A stretch of 64,000 nucleotides of DNA. Origin: Magnetospirillum sp. (lineage in GTDB: Bacteria; Pseudomonadota; Alphaproteobacteria; CACIAM-22H2). Position numbers and translations under genes: made by a program. The notes under the pieces were generated by a model that searched no databases, was not told the origin of the DNA, and saw nothing but the letters and a program-made list of their open reading frames with translations. Numbering within the stretch: position 1 is the stretch's first letter; each line of letters starts with the position of its first letter. The stretch covers positions 496,001-560,000 of the forward strand of contig JAPZUA010000002.1 of NCBI GenBank assembly GCA_027532905.1, written 5' to 3'. Shown here piece after piece: positions 52,204 through 61,072 of this stretch.

Positions 52204-53802
52204 CTAGCGCGTCGGTTTGATGTTCATTGCGAGCGTGTCTTCGTCAACGCGCGGCTTGATGCGCACCTTGTCCTTCTGCATGGCCCAGGCCGAGCCCACC
52301 GCGACGATCGGCAGGCGCGGACGATCCTTTGCCACGAGCGCATTAGCTTGCTCCAGCAACGAACGACGCTTGCCTTCGTCGAGTTCGACGGCGGCGTCCT
52401 GCAGCAGCTTGTCCATGACCGGGTTCTTGTAGCCGAGCACGTTGAATGCCCCCATTTTGACCACGGGGTCGTTCGAGTGCGCGATCGAGGACAGCGTGTA
52501 GTGCGCCTCGCCCGTCAGTGTGCCCCAGCCCGACATCGACATCGAGTATTCGCCGCGTGTGCGCGCTGGGAAGAACACCGCGGCAGGCGTTGCCGCTGCC
52601 GTCACGTCGATGCCGACTGAAGCCAACATCTGCGCGATCGAGGTGCCTACAAGCGAGTCGCCGGGCAAGCGGTCCGACGTGAAGGCAAAGCGAACGCGGA
52701 ATCCGTTCGGGTAACCCGCTTCGGCCAGCAGACGGCGCGACGCCGCCAGGTCGTAGCGGCGCGGCGGCAGGCTCTTGTTGTAGCCGAAGATCGACTCCGT
52801 CACGAGCTGGTTAACTGGCTTGCCAAGGCCTTCCATCGACACTTCGGCGAGCACCTTGCGATCGATCGCAAGATCGATCGCCTCGCGCACGCGCGGATCG
52901 GCAAGCGGGTTCTTCGGCAGCGGCGAACCGTCCTTGGCCAGAATTTGGCCCGCGGGTGGGTTGTCGCGCATGTCGAGTTCGAGGTTGAACACGTAGACTG
53001 TGTCGACCGTCGTGACTTCGATCTTGGCGTCGCGCTTGAGGGCGGCGACGTCGGTTGCGGGCACGCGCGTGATCAGATCGAGTTGGCCCGCCTTGAGCTG
53101 GGCGACGCGCGCAGCATCGTTCGGCACTTCGCGGCGCACATGGCGCGCCCACGGCTCTTTGGGACCCCAGAAGCCGTCGAAGCGGTCGAGCACGAGATCG
53201 CCCTTGGGCTGCCACGACACGAACTTGTAGGGACCCGTACCGATCGCGGCCTTGCCGGAGTTGAAGGCTTCGTTGGCCGTTTCCTTGGTGAGGCCGGCCG
53301 CCGCCTTGTGCGACACGATGAAAAGACGGATGAAATCATTCGGCAGGATCGGGGCCGGACCGTCGGTGATGAAATGCACCGTATACGGATCGACGATCTT
53401 GGTTTCCTTGACGCGGCGCACATAGATCGTGGTCGGGTTCGGGCCCGAAACGACCGGGATGCGCTCGACCGAGAACTTGACGTCTTCGGCCGTGAAGTCC
53501 GAGCCGTCGTGGAACTTGACGCCGCGACGCAGCTTGAACTCCCACGTTGTCGGATCGATCACGCGCCAGCTTTCGGCAAGACGCGGCTCGATTTCGAGAC
53601 CGTCGCCCGACCAGGTAAGCGTGTCGAACACGTGTTTCAGCGATTCGGCGTGCGTGCCGCTTGCGGTGAAATGCGGGTCGATCGAGTCCGGCCCGCCGCG
53701 CACGCCGATCGTCAGCGTCTGCGCGGAGACAGCACTTGCCAATGCGGCGGCCATCAGACCGCCGAGGATAGATGCCCTTGTCCATTTCGCGATGTGCTTC
53801 AT
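52204..53802 (-). CDS. ABC transporter substrate-binding protein, family 5 (peptide type)
   Basis: 532 residues with a Sec signal peptide (WTRASILGGLMAAALASAVSAQ, cleavage near 27). The mature start TLTIGVRGGPDSIDPHFTASGTHAESLKHVFDTL is typical of SBP_bac_5. WEFKLRRGVKFHDGSDFTAEDVKFSVERI and GTGPYKFVSWQPKGDLVLDRFDGFWG follow. It begins 1 bp after the MarR stop, so it shares its transcript. Its partner permeases and ATPases lie on the + strand from 55175. Ligand not readable. Confidence 0.94.
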   Translation of the reverse strand: MKHIAKWTRASILGGLMAAALASAVSAQTLTIGVRGGPDSIDPHFTASGTHAESLKHVFDTLTWSGDGLEIEPRLAESWRVIDPTTWEFKLRRGVKFHDGSDFTAEDVKFSVERIPVVSGPNPTTIYVRRVKETKIVDPYTVHFITDGPAPILPNDFIRLFIVSHKAAAGLTKETANEAFNSGKAAIGTGPYKFVSWQPKGDLVLDRFDGFWGPKEPWARHVRREVPNDAARVAQLKAGQLDLITRVPATDVAALKRDAKIEVTTVDTVYVFNLELDMRDNPPAGQILAKDGSPLPKNPLADPRVREAIDLAIDRKVLAEVSMEGLGKPVNQLVTESIFGYNKSLPPRRYDLAASRRLLAEAGYPNGFRVRFAFTSDRLPGDSLVGTSIAQMLASVGIDVTAAATPAAVFFPARTRGEYSMSMSGWGTLTGEAHYTLSSIAHSNDPVVKMGAFNVLGYKNPVMDKLLQDAAVELDEGKRRSLLEQANALVAKDRPRLPIVAVGSAWAMQKDKVRIKPRVDEDTLAMNIKPTR

Positions 53803-53803
53803 G

Positions 53804-54349
53804 TCACGCTCTCCCTTGGATTTGAGTGGGCCAGTTGCCCTTGTCGACGATGATCTTGTCGAAAAGAGCCGTAAGAAGTTTGCGTTCGGCCGGCGTCAGA
53901 GCGCGTGCCATCGCGCTTTCGTGCGCCACCAGCATCGGCACCGTCGCTTCGACGATGCGCCGCCCGCGCGCGGTGAGATTGAGGAACAGGCGGCGGCGGT
54001 CTTTCGCGTCGGGTTTTCGCACGATGAGTTTCTTGCGCAGAAGCGCGTTCACGCCGCGGCTCAGCGTGTTTTTGGGCCGCGCTGTCGAGGCGACGATGTC
54101 GTCGGCCGTAATCCCGTCTTTGAGGCCCAGCGCGTAGAGCACGATGTGCTCGGGCGGGGTGAGGTGAAACTTGCGCCAGATCCAGTCATAGACGGGTTGG
54201 TTGAAATGGTGGGCGACGAAGTTGGCGCGGAAGGAAAGCCAGCACGGATTGGCCCACAGCTTGGCAGCCAGCATCGGATGCAGGCCGTCGCCTGCCTGTG
54301 CGGCGGCTTTGGACGTCGATTTCGCGTCGGTCGGTTTGGCTTTGCGCAC
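53804..54349 (-). CDS. MarR family transcriptional regulator
   Basis: 181 residues. The winged helix spans about residues 70-140: LTPPEHIVLYALGLKDGITADDIVASTARPKNTLSRGVNALLRKKLIVRKPDAKDRRRLFLNLTARGRRIV. The Asp-Arg-Arg-wing (DAKDRRRLFL) is typical of MarR. A 45-residue N-terminal part precedes the dimerisation helix. It is divergent from the creatininase-transporter operon, with a 16-bp near-palindrome in the 99-bp gap, so it probably represses both directions until the substrate arrives. Confidence 0.92.
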   Translation of the reverse strand: MRKAKPTDAKSTSKAAAQAGDGLHPMLAAKLWANPCWLSFRANFVAHHFNQPVYDWIWRKFHLTPPEHIVLYALGLKDGITADDIVASTARPKNTLSRGVNALLRKKLIVRKPDAKDRRRLFLNLTARGRRIVEATVPMLVAHESAMARALTPAERKLLTALFDKIIVDKGNWPTQIQGRA

Positions 54350-54409
54350 GAACGCTCCGTCTTGATGACGAAGGACCTTGACGCATCTCGCGCGCGGCCG
54401 TCAAGATGC

Positions 54410-54425
54410 AGTTCTATATGGAACT
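54410..54425. promoter_or_regulatory. MarR-type palindromic operator
   Basis: AGTTCTATATGGAACT reads the same on both strands except for one symmetric base pair. It lies 61 bp upstream of the marR start and 24 bp upstream of the creatininase-family start, between the two divergent genes. It fits the length and form of MarR binding sites. Binding itself is inferred. Confidence 0.65.
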
Positions 54426-54448
54426 AACTTTCGTGGGAAGAGGGCACC

Positions 54449-55150
54449 ATGCGCGTCGTGGACATGAACTGGATGCAGCTGCGCGATCGCGCCGCCGCCG
54501 ACGACCGGGCCGTGCTCCCGATCGGCTCGATCGAACAGCACGCGTACTTAAGCCTCGGCGTCGATGCGATCCTCGCTGAGCGCGTGGCAACGGAGGCGGC
54601 CGCACCGCTCGGCATTCCGGTCTATCCGACGTTAAGCTATGGACTTACGCCGAATTTCGTCGATTATCCGGGTACTGTGACGCTGCGCCTGACGACGCTG
54701 ATTGCCGTGCTGACGGACGTGCTCGATGGTATTGCGCGGGCGGGGTTCAAGCGCATCGCTGTCGTCAATGGCCATGGCGGCAATAATCCCGCACACGGCG
54801 CCGTGCTCGAATGGCTCGACCGCCATCGCGGCTGCCAAGTGAAATGGCACAATTGGTGGAATGCGCCCAAGACTTGGGCAAAGGTCCAGGAAATCGACAA
54901 GGTCGCTTCGCACGCCTCGTGGATGGAGAATTTCCCGTGGACGCGCATCGGCAATGTCGCGATGCCCGACACGCAAAAGCCGATGGTCGATTTGCAGCTT
55001 CTGCCGCAGCTCGATCCTGGCCGCAAAAAGGAAGTTCTGGGCGACGGTAATTTTGGCGGCTACTACCGGCGCAGCGACGAGGAGATGACGGCGCTTTGGG
55101 AGATCGGCGTCGCGGAGACGCGTACAGCCTTGCTCGAGGGCTGGGCATGA
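54449..55150 (+). CDS. Creatininase family hydrolase
   Basis: 233 residues, close to the family length. The metal-binding entry GSIEQHAYLSLGVDA (Glu29, His31, Asp39), the PTLSYGLTPNFVDYPGT loop and VVNGHGGNNPAHGAVL (His109) match creatinine amidohydrolase and related amidases. The region ASHASWMENFPW replaces the more usual GHAGxxET of creatininase, so the substrate is probably another amide or lactam. AAGAGGGC precedes the ATG. It is first of a + strand operon with DppBCDF-type genes, so it probably acts on the imported compound. Confidence 0.9.
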   Translation: MRVVDMNWMQLRDRAAADDRAVLPIGSIEQHAYLSLGVDAILAERVATEAAAPLGIPVYPTLSYGLTPNFVDYPGTVTLRLTTLIAVLTDVLDGIARAGFKRIAVVNGHGGNNPAHGAVLEWLDRHRGCQVKWHNWWNAPKTWAKVQEIDKVASHASWMENFPWTRIGNVAMPDTQKPMVDLQLLPQLDPGRKKEVLGDGNFGGYYRRSDEEMTALWEIGVAETRTALLEGWA

Positions 55151-55174
55151 ACGCGGGCCGAGGCTGACCGGCCG

Positions 55175-56149
55175 ATGCTCGGCTTCGTCCTCCAACGTTT
55201 GCTGCAGGCGCTGGCCGTGATGCTGGCGATTTCGGCACTCGTGTTTGCGGGCGTCTACGGAATCGGCAATCCGATCGACGTTCTGATATCGCCGGATGCC
55301 ACGCAAGCGATCCGACTTGCCACGATCAAGGCCTACGGCCTCGACCAGCCGCTCCATATCCAGTATCGCGATTTTCTCGTGCGGCTGCTGGGCGGCGATT
55401 TCGGCCGCTCGTTTGTGTTCAACATGCCGGTGCTCGATTTGATCCTGTCGCGTCTGCCGGCGACGTTGGAGCTTACGCTGGTGGCGGTACTAGGTGCGAC
55501 CGCGATCGGCGTGCCGCTCGGCATGTATGCAGGCTATCGGCCGGACAGCATTGCCGCGCGCTTTGTCATGGCGCTGTCGGTGATCGGCTTCTCGGTACCG
55601 ACGTTTTGGATCGGGCTTGTGCTGATCTTGACTTTCGCCGTGTCGCTCGGCTGGCTGCCGGCGGGCGGGCGCGGCGAAACGGCGATGCTGTTCGGCACCG
55701 CCTGGAGTTTCCTCACGGTCGACGGCTGGAGCCATCTTTTGTTGCCCGCCGTCAATCTTTCGCTGTTCAAATTCGCGATGATGGTGCGCCTCGCGCGCGC
55801 GGGCACGCGCGAAGCGATGTTGAGCGACACCGTAAAATTCGCGCGCGCGGCGGGCGAAAGCGACGCGACGATTCTGCGTCGGCACGTGCTGCGGCTGATC
55901 GCGATCCCGATCGTGACCGTGTTCGGTCTGGAATTCGGCTCCACGCTCGCATTCGCCGTTGTGACGGAAACGATCTTTTCGTGGCCCGGCGTGGGCAAGC
56001 TCATCATCGACAGCATTTCCTCGCTCGACCGACCGGTGATGGTCGCCTATCTTATGCTGGTCGCGTTCCTGTTCATCTGTATCAATTTCACGGTCGACAT
56101 CGCTTATGCGGCCCTCGATCCGCGCCTGCGCGTGAAGGGGGCGGCATGA
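55175..56149 (+). CDS. ABC transporter permease (DppB-like)
   Basis: 324 residues. The N-terminus MLGFVLQRLLQALAVMLAISALVFAGVYGIGNPIDVL is the typical first helix. YGLDQPLHIQYRDFLVRLLGGDFGRSFVF, the EAA loop VKFARAAGESDATILRRHVL and the end VDIAYAALDPRLRVKG follow. It starts 24 bp after the creatininase gene and overlaps the next permease by 4 bp. It works with the - strand binding protein of 52204-53802. Confidence 0.94.
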   Translation: MLGFVLQRLLQALAVMLAISALVFAGVYGIGNPIDVLISPDATQAIRLATIKAYGLDQPLHIQYRDFLVRLLGGDFGRSFVFNMPVLDLILSRLPATLELTLVAVLGATAIGVPLGMYAGYRPDSIAARFVMALSVIGFSVPTFWIGLVLILTFAVSLGWLPAGGRGETAMLFGTAWSFLTVDGWSHLLLPAVNLSLFKFAMMVRLARAGTREAMLSDTVKFARAAGESDATILRRHVLRLIAIPIVTVFGLEFGSTLAFAVVTETIFSWPGVGKLIIDSISSLDRPVMVAYLMLVAFLFICINFTVDIAYAALDPRLRVKGAA

Positions 56150-57024
56150 ACGCGACAAGCCCTGTCGCCCGTTTCTGGCGCGAGTTCTGCGAGAACCGCG
56201 TGGCGCTTGCGGCCCTCATCGTCGTTGCTGCGACGATCTTGCTGGCGATCTTCGCACCGCTCGTGGTGCCGCAGAACCCGTACGATCTTGCGAGCCTTGC
56301 ATTGATCGATGCGCGCCGCCCGCCCGGCTATGTCGGTCGCGGCGGCTTCGTGCATTGGCTCGGCACGGATGCGCAAGGCCGCGATCTCCTGTCGGCGATC
56401 CTCTACGGTTTGCGGATTTCGCTGCAGGTCGGGCTTGCGGCGGGCGCTCTTGCCTTCGCGATTGGCGCCACGCTTGGTTCGGTCGCAGCATTCTTGGGCG
56501 GGCGCGTCGAAACGGCGCTGATGCGTTTCGTCGATCTGCAATTGTCGTTTCCAGCGATCTTGCTGGCGCTCGTACTCGTGGCTGTCCTGGGGCCGGGCAG
56601 GGGACAGTTGATCGCAGCGCTCGTCGCCGCCCAATATGCTTATTTCGCGCGCACGGCGCACGGCGCCGCTGCCGCTGAGCGCGCCAAAGACTATGTGGCC
56701 GCCGCCCTCTCGACGCCGATCCCGGCCTGGCAGGTTGTGTTCCGCCATATTCTGCCGAATTGCCTGCCGCCGCTGATCGTCGTAGCCACATTGCAGGTCG
56801 CAAACTCGATCGCACTCGAGGCGACTTTGTCGTTTCTCGGCCTCGGCTTGCCGGTCACGGAGCCTTCGCTCGGCATGCTGATCGCCAACGGCTTCCAGTA
56901 CATGCTGTCGGGTCGCTACTGGATTTCGATCTATCCAGGGATCGCCCTTATTCTGCTGATCGTTGCGATCAATCTGGTCGGCGACCAGGTTCGCGATCAA
57001 CTGAATCCGAGGCTAAAGCGATGA
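56146..57024 (+). CDS. ABC transporter permease (DppC-like)
   Basis: 292 residues from ATG 56146 (ATGA overlap). The segment VALAALIVVAATILLAIFAPLVVPQNPYDL is the first helix; HWLGTDAQGRDLLSAILYGLR is the DppC hallmark. The EAA loop is AERAKDYVAAALSTPIPAWQVVFRHILPN, and the end is NLVGDQVRDQLNPRLKR. It pairs with the DppB-like protein to form the channel. Its stop overlaps the start of the ATPase gene by 4 bp. Confidence 0.94.
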   Translation: MNATSPVARFWREFCENRVALAALIVVAATILLAIFAPLVVPQNPYDLASLALIDARRPPGYVGRGGFVHWLGTDAQGRDLLSAILYGLRISLQVGLAAGALAFAIGATLGSVAAFLGGRVETALMRFVDLQLSFPAILLALVLVAVLGPGRGQLIAALVAAQYAYFARTAHGAAAAERAKDYVAAALSTPIPAWQVVFRHILPNCLPPLIVVATLQVANSIALEATLSFLGLGLPVTEPSLGMLIANGFQYMLSGRYWISIYPGIALILLIVAINLVGDQVRDQLNPRLKR

Positions 57025-57998
57025 ACTCCCTGCTGACAGTCGAGAACCTCGCGACGCATTTTGCAGCCCGCAGCGGTCTTGTGAAGGCTGTCGACGGCGT
57101 GTCGTTCCATCTCGACGCGGGCGAGATCGTCGGGCTTGTCGGCGAGTCCGGATCCGGCAAGACGGTGACCGGTTTCTCGCTGCTCGGGCTTGTCGATGCG
57201 CCGGGGCGTATCGTCGACGGCTCGATCAAACTCGAAGGTCGCGAGTTGGTCGGGCTGCCGCAGCGCGAGTTGCGCAAGCTGCGCGGCCGTCGCATCGCGA
57301 TGGTGTTCCAGGATCCGTCGGCCACGCTCAATCCGGTTCTGACGATCGAAACGCAGATGCGTCTTGCACTCGAAGCGCACGAGCGTGTGGGTGCCCAGGC
57401 CGCGCGCGACCGTTCGGCCGATCTGCTGGCGCGCGTCGGCATCCCCGATGCGCGGCGGCGGCTCGAAACCTATCCGCATCAATTGTCGGGCGGAATGCGC
57501 CAGCGTGTCGCGATCGCGATCGCCTTGCTCAATCGGCCGTCGCTGATCGTGTGCGACGAGCCGACGACAGCATTGGACGTGTCGATCCAGGCGCAGATCT
57601 TGGCGCAGATGAAAGCGCTCGCCGCCGATTTTGGCACTTCCCTCATCTGGATCAGCCACGATCTTGCAACCGTGTCGGCCCTCGCAAGCCGCATTCTCGT
57701 GATGTATGCCGGGCGCATCGTCGAAGAGGGGGCGACGGGTGAAGTGCTGCGCAAGCCGGCCCATCCTTACACGCAAGGTCTTCTCGACTCTTTGCCCTCG
57801 ATTGCAGCACCGGGTGAGGATCTGCGCCAGATCCCCGGCAGCACGCCGTCTTTGGCAAACCTGCCTGAAGGCTGCGCCTTCGCGCCGCGCTGCAAATTCG
57901 CCGACGCTGCGTGCAAGACAGCGCCCGCGACGCGTCGAGCGGCGTCGCGCGCCGTTCGCTGCCATCATCCGTTGGGCGAGGTCGCATGGCCGCTCTGA
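57021..57998 (+). CDS. ABC transporter ATP-binding protein (DppD-like)
   Basis: 325 residues. Walker A GESGSGKT is near residue 40; the Q-loop is MVFQDPSATLNPVLTI, the signature LSGGMRQRVAIAIALLNRPSLIVCDEPTTALDVSIQAQIL. The H-loop is WISHDLATVSALASRI. The C-terminal extension has the Cys-rich segment CAFAPRCKFADAACKTAPA found in peptide transporter ATPases, a possible iron-sulfur or metal-binding patch. It forms a heterodimer with the next ATPase (13-bp overlap). Confidence 0.94.
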   Translation: MNSLLTVENLATHFAARSGLVKAVDGVSFHLDAGEIVGLVGESGSGKTVTGFSLLGLVDAPGRIVDGSIKLEGRELVGLPQRELRKLRGRRIAMVFQDPSATLNPVLTIETQMRLALEAHERVGAQAARDRSADLLARVGIPDARRRLETYPHQLSGGMRQRVAIAIALLNRPSLIVCDEPTTALDVSIQAQILAQMKALAADFGTSLIWISHDLATVSALASRILVMYAGRIVEEGATGEVLRKPAHPYTQGLLDSLPSIAAPGEDLRQIPGSTPSLANLPEGCAFAPRCKFADAACKTAPATRRAASRAVRCHHPLGEVAWPL

Positions 57999-58987
57999 TC
58001 GCATGCGAAAATCTCGCGAAGCGCTTTTCGAGCGCGCCGCGGCTCGGCGACCGTCTTGCACGTTTTCTCGGCCGACCTGTGCGGCCGCGCACCGTCCATG
58101 CCGTCGACGACGTGTCGCTTGAAATTGCCAAGGGCGAAGTGCTGGGCTTGGTCGGCGAGTCCGGCTGCGGCAAATCCACGCTCGGCCGCATGATCGCAGG
58201 CATCCAGCCACCGAGTGCTGGCCGCGCCTTGCTCGATGGTGCGCCGGTCATGGGCGGCGGGCGCAGGCCGGTCAAGACCACGACGCGCGTGCAGATGATC
58301 TTCCAGGATCCGTTTGCCTCGCTCGATCCGCGCATGCGCATCGGCGACATCGTGGCCGAGGGGCCGATCGCCAATGGGCTTGTATCGCGTGCCGAAGCCG
58401 CTGCCGACACCGCCAAATGGCTTGCGGCCGTGGGGCTCGATCCGACGGCATCCCAGCGCTATCCGCACCAATTCTCGGGCGGCCAACGCCAGCGCGTCGC
58501 GATCGCGCGCGCACTTGCGATGCAGCCCGACATTCTGGTGTGCGACGAGCCCGTGGCCTCGCTCGACGTGTCGATTCAAGCCCAGATCATCAATCTCTTC
58601 TTGAAGCTCAAGCGCGATCTTGGCCTCACGATGCTGTTCATCAGCCACGATCTCGGGCTCGTGCGCCACATTTCGGACCGTGTCGCGATCATGTATTTGG
58701 GCAAGCTCGTCGAAACGGGCGCTACGCAGGCTGTGTTCGACAATCCGCGCCATCCCTACACGCGCGCCTTGCTCGACAGCATGCCCAAGCTGCGGCTCGA
58801 CGATGCCGAAATTGCTTTCAGGCCTATCGAAGGCGAATTGCCCTCGCCGCTCGCACCGCCGCCGGGCTGCCATTTCCATCTGCGTTGTCCCGGCGTGCGC
58901 GCCGCGTGCCGAACGGCGGTGCCAGAGTTGATCCGTGCTGCCGACGGACGCGAACTCGCCTGCCACTATCCGCTGCAAGGAGGCTGA
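57986..58987 (+). CDS. ABC transporter ATP-binding protein (DppF-like)
   Basis: 333 residues from ATG 57986. An insertion at 15-30 (SAPRLGDRLARFLGRPVRPRTV) precedes the ABC core. Walker A GESGCGKST, Q-loop QMIFQDPFASLDPRM, signature FSGGQRQRVAIARALAMQPDILVCDEPVASLD and H-loop FISHDLGLVRHI are intact. The C-terminus CHFHLRCPGVRAACRTAVPEL is the DppF-type Cys-rich tail. It closes the transporter set; the deacetylase gene follows 2 bp later. Confidence 0.94.
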   Translation: MAALIACENLAKRFSSAPRLGDRLARFLGRPVRPRTVHAVDDVSLEIAKGEVLGLVGESGCGKSTLGRMIAGIQPPSAGRALLDGAPVMGGGRRPVKTTTRVQMIFQDPFASLDPRMRIGDIVAEGPIANGLVSRAEAAADTAKWLAAVGLDPTASQRYPHQFSGGQRQRVAIARALAMQPDILVCDEPVASLDVSIQAQIINLFLKLKRDLGLTMLFISHDLGLVRHISDRVAIMYLGKLVETGATQAVFDNPRHPYTRALLDSMPKLRLDDAEIAFRPIEGELPSPLAPPPGCHFHLRCPGVRAACRTAVPELIRAADGRELACHYPLQGG

Positions 58988-58989
58988 AC

Positions 58990-59889
58990 ATGTCGAATCC
59001 TGCTCTCGAACCTTGGCAGTGGCCGGAGGCCGAATGGCGCAAGCGCGTAGGGCACGTACGCGCCGGCCGCAATCTGAAGCCGAAGGCCTGGCCGGGCGGG
59101 TCGCGCTGTGCGGTCGCTCTGTCGTTCGACAGCGACCACGAAACCAACGAATTGCGTGACGGCGGGAAATCGATCGGCCGCATGTCGTGGGGCGAATTCG
59201 GCGTGCGCCAGGGTGTGCCGCGCATCCTCGCCGCACTCGCCAAGCACAGTGTGCCGGCGACGTTTTTCGTGCCGGCCGTCGCAGCCTTGCTGCATCCCGA
59301 AGAGCAGCACCGCGTGATCGCCGAAGGCCACGAGATCGGCTTGCATGGTTGGATTCACGAGCTCAATTCGGTGCTGCCCGAAGCAGTGGAGCGCGATCTT
59401 TACTTGCGCGCACGCGACGCGCTCGAAAAGATCACCGGCATTCGGCCGGTCGGCATGCGCACACCGTCCTGGGACTTCTCGCCCGCCACGCTGAAGATCC
59501 AACGCGAGATGGGGCTGCTCTACGACAGTTCGCTGATGGCCGACGACGATCCTTACGAACTACTCGAAGACGGTGAACGCACCGGCATCGTCGAATTGCC
59601 GGTTGAGTGGATCCGCGACGACGCGCCCTATTTCAACATGAACCGGCATGCGGCGTTGCGCCCCTATACGCCGCCGCCGGCGGTATTCGACATCTTCCGG
59701 CGCGAGTTTGATCGCGCGTGGGAGGAGGGTGGGCTGTTCCTCCTTACCATGCATCCGCATGTGATCGGCTACCGCTCGCGCATGTTCATCCTCGAGGATC
59801 TCATCGCGCACGCCAAAGCCAAAGGCAGCTGCTGGTTCGCCACGCACGCGCAAGTCGCCGAAGCATGCCGCGGCGAACTCGCCGGCTAG
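58990..59889 (+). CDS. Polysaccharide deacetylase (NodB-fold) family protein, possibly a cyclic imidase
   Basis: 299 residues from ATG 58990. The NodB motif 1 is LSFDSDHETNE (Asp47, Asp49), and motif 2 HGWIHE gives His119 and His123 as metal ligands. ATFFVPAVAALLHPEE and RTPSWDFSPATLKIQREMGLLYDSSLM follow, as in the PuuE/HpPgdA/cyclic imide hydrolase branch. There is no signal peptide, so it is cytosolic. This argues against an envelope role and for hydrolysis of a small amide or imide. As the last gene of the creatininase-transporter operon it may take part in the same pathway. Confidence 0.87.
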   Translation: MSNPALEPWQWPEAEWRKRVGHVRAGRNLKPKAWPGGSRCAVALSFDSDHETNELRDGGKSIGRMSWGEFGVRQGVPRILAALAKHSVPATFFVPAVAALLHPEEQHRVIAEGHEIGLHGWIHELNSVLPEAVERDLYLRARDALEKITGIRPVGMRTPSWDFSPATLKIQREMGLLYDSSLMADDDPYELLEDGERTGIVELPVEWIRDDAPYFNMNRHAALRPYTPPPAVFDIFRREFDRAWEEGGLFLLTMHPHVIGYRSRMFILEDLIAHAKAKGSCWFATHAQVAEACRGELAG

Positions 59890-59892
59890 ATT

Positions 59893-60822
59893 CTAGACGG
59901 CCAGCGTGTCGCCGCCCTTGAGGGAGAGCATTTCGCGCGCTTCATCGGGTGTTGCAACCGCAAGTCCCAAACCTTCGATGATCTGGCGCGCAAGGCGCAC
60001 CTGCTCGGCGTTCGATTTGGCCAAGCGGCCGGGACCCGCCCACAGCGAGTCTTCAAGACCGACGCGCACATTGCCACCCATCGCCGCCGACATCGCCGCG
60101 ATCGGCAGCTGGTTGCGGCCCGCTCCGAGAACCGACCATACATAAGCGTCGCCGAACAGCCGGTCGGCGGTGCGCTTCATATGCATAACGTCTTCGGCGT
60201 GCGCCCCGATGCCGCCCAACAGCCCGAATACCGTCTGCACGAACAGCGGCGCCTTCACGAGACCGCGCTCGAGAAAATGCGCAAGATTGTAGAGATGCGC
60301 CGTGTCATAGCACTCGAACTCGAAGCGCGTGCCGACCGCCGACAACGTGGCGATCACGTACTCGATGTCGGCGAACGTGTTGCGGAACAGGATGTCCTTG
60401 TTGGCGAGATAGGCCTGCTCCCACGGATGCTTGAAGTCCTTGAAGCGGTTCAGCATGCCGAACAGGCCGAAGTTCATCGAGCCCATGTTCAGCGACGCCA
60501 CTTCGGGCTTGAAGGTCGCGGCAGGGCGCACGCGCTCGGCCACCTGCATCGTCGGCGCACCGCCGGTGGTTAGGTTTAGGACGCAGTTCGAGCGCTGCTT
60601 GATCACTTTCAGGAACGGCAGGAAGGCTTCCGGCGTCTGGTCCGGTTGGCCGGTGACGGGGTTCCGCGCATGGAGATGGACGACGGCAGCGCCGGCTTCT
60701 GCCGCGCCGATCGCCGCTTCGGCGATTTCCTCGGCTGTGACAGGCAGGGCTGCCGACATCGATGGCGTGTGGATTGCACCGGTAACGGCGCATGTGATGA
60801 TGACTTTGCGGCTCAATGGCAT
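59893..60822 (-). CDS. Beta-keto acid cleavage enzyme (BKACE, DUF849) family protein
   Basis: 309 residues. KVIITCAVTGAIHTPSMS, the metal motif VVHLHARNP (His49, His51), LNLTTGGAP and RVGLEDSLWAGPGRLAKSNAEQV (with the third ligand Glu) are all family hallmarks. BKACE enzymes convert a 3-keto acid plus acetyl-CoA to acetoacetate and a CoA ester; 3-keto-5-aminohexanoate cleavage in lysine fermentation is the prototype. The exact keto acid cannot be read. It converges on the deacetylase gene, 3 bp between stop codons. Confidence 0.93.
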   Translation of the reverse strand: MPLSRKVIITCAVTGAIHTPSMSAALPVTAEEIAEAAIGAAEAGAAVVHLHARNPVTGQPDQTPEAFLPFLKVIKQRSNCVLNLTTGGAPTMQVAERVRPAATFKPEVASLNMGSMNFGLFGMLNRFKDFKHPWEQAYLANKDILFRNTFADIEYVIATLSAVGTRFEFECYDTAHLYNLAHFLERGLVKAPLFVQTVFGLLGGIGAHAEDVMHMKRTADRLFGDAYVWSVLGAGRNQLPIAAMSAAMGGNVRVGLEDSLWAGPGRLAKSNAEQVRLARQIIEGLGLAVATPDEAREMLSLKGGDTLAV

Positions 60823-60910
60823 CTCCCGTTGTCGTTTTGCAGATCGTGCATCAAAACCGCCTCAGGCGATAGGGTGAGGACATTGTTGCAGCCGCAGCCA
60901 GGAGGGATGG

Positions 60911-61072
60911 ATGCCGACCGGTAATGCCGAATTGCCGCCCGGATCCGTCGATTTGCTTGTAAGCGGCGGGCACGTGCTGGCAATGGACTCGACTTTCCCG
61001 AGATTACCGACGGCGCTGTCGCGGTCGATGCCGGTCGCATTGTTGCTGTGGGCGAGCGCAGCGACATCGAGG
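60911..61072 (+). pseudogene. Remnant of a TRZ/ATZ-type amidohydrolase N-terminus (frameshifted, truncated)
   Basis: After AGGAGG the frame from 60911 codes for SVDLLVSGGHVLAMDSTFP. At about 60997 the homologous text moves one frame, where PEITDGAVAVDAGRIVAVG and ERSDIEGGF continue to about 61071. This is the start of a cytosine/guanine/atrazine deaminase-like amidohydrolase, cut before its HxH metal site. The rest of the gene is absent. A good ribosome binding site remains, so decay looks fairly recent. Confidence 0.72.

Noticed and set aside
58990-59889. Envelope polysaccharide or peptidoglycan deacetylase function
   Set aside because: No signal peptide or membrane anchor is present and the gene closes an amide-catabolism transporter operon, so a cytosolic small-molecule hydrolase is more likely.
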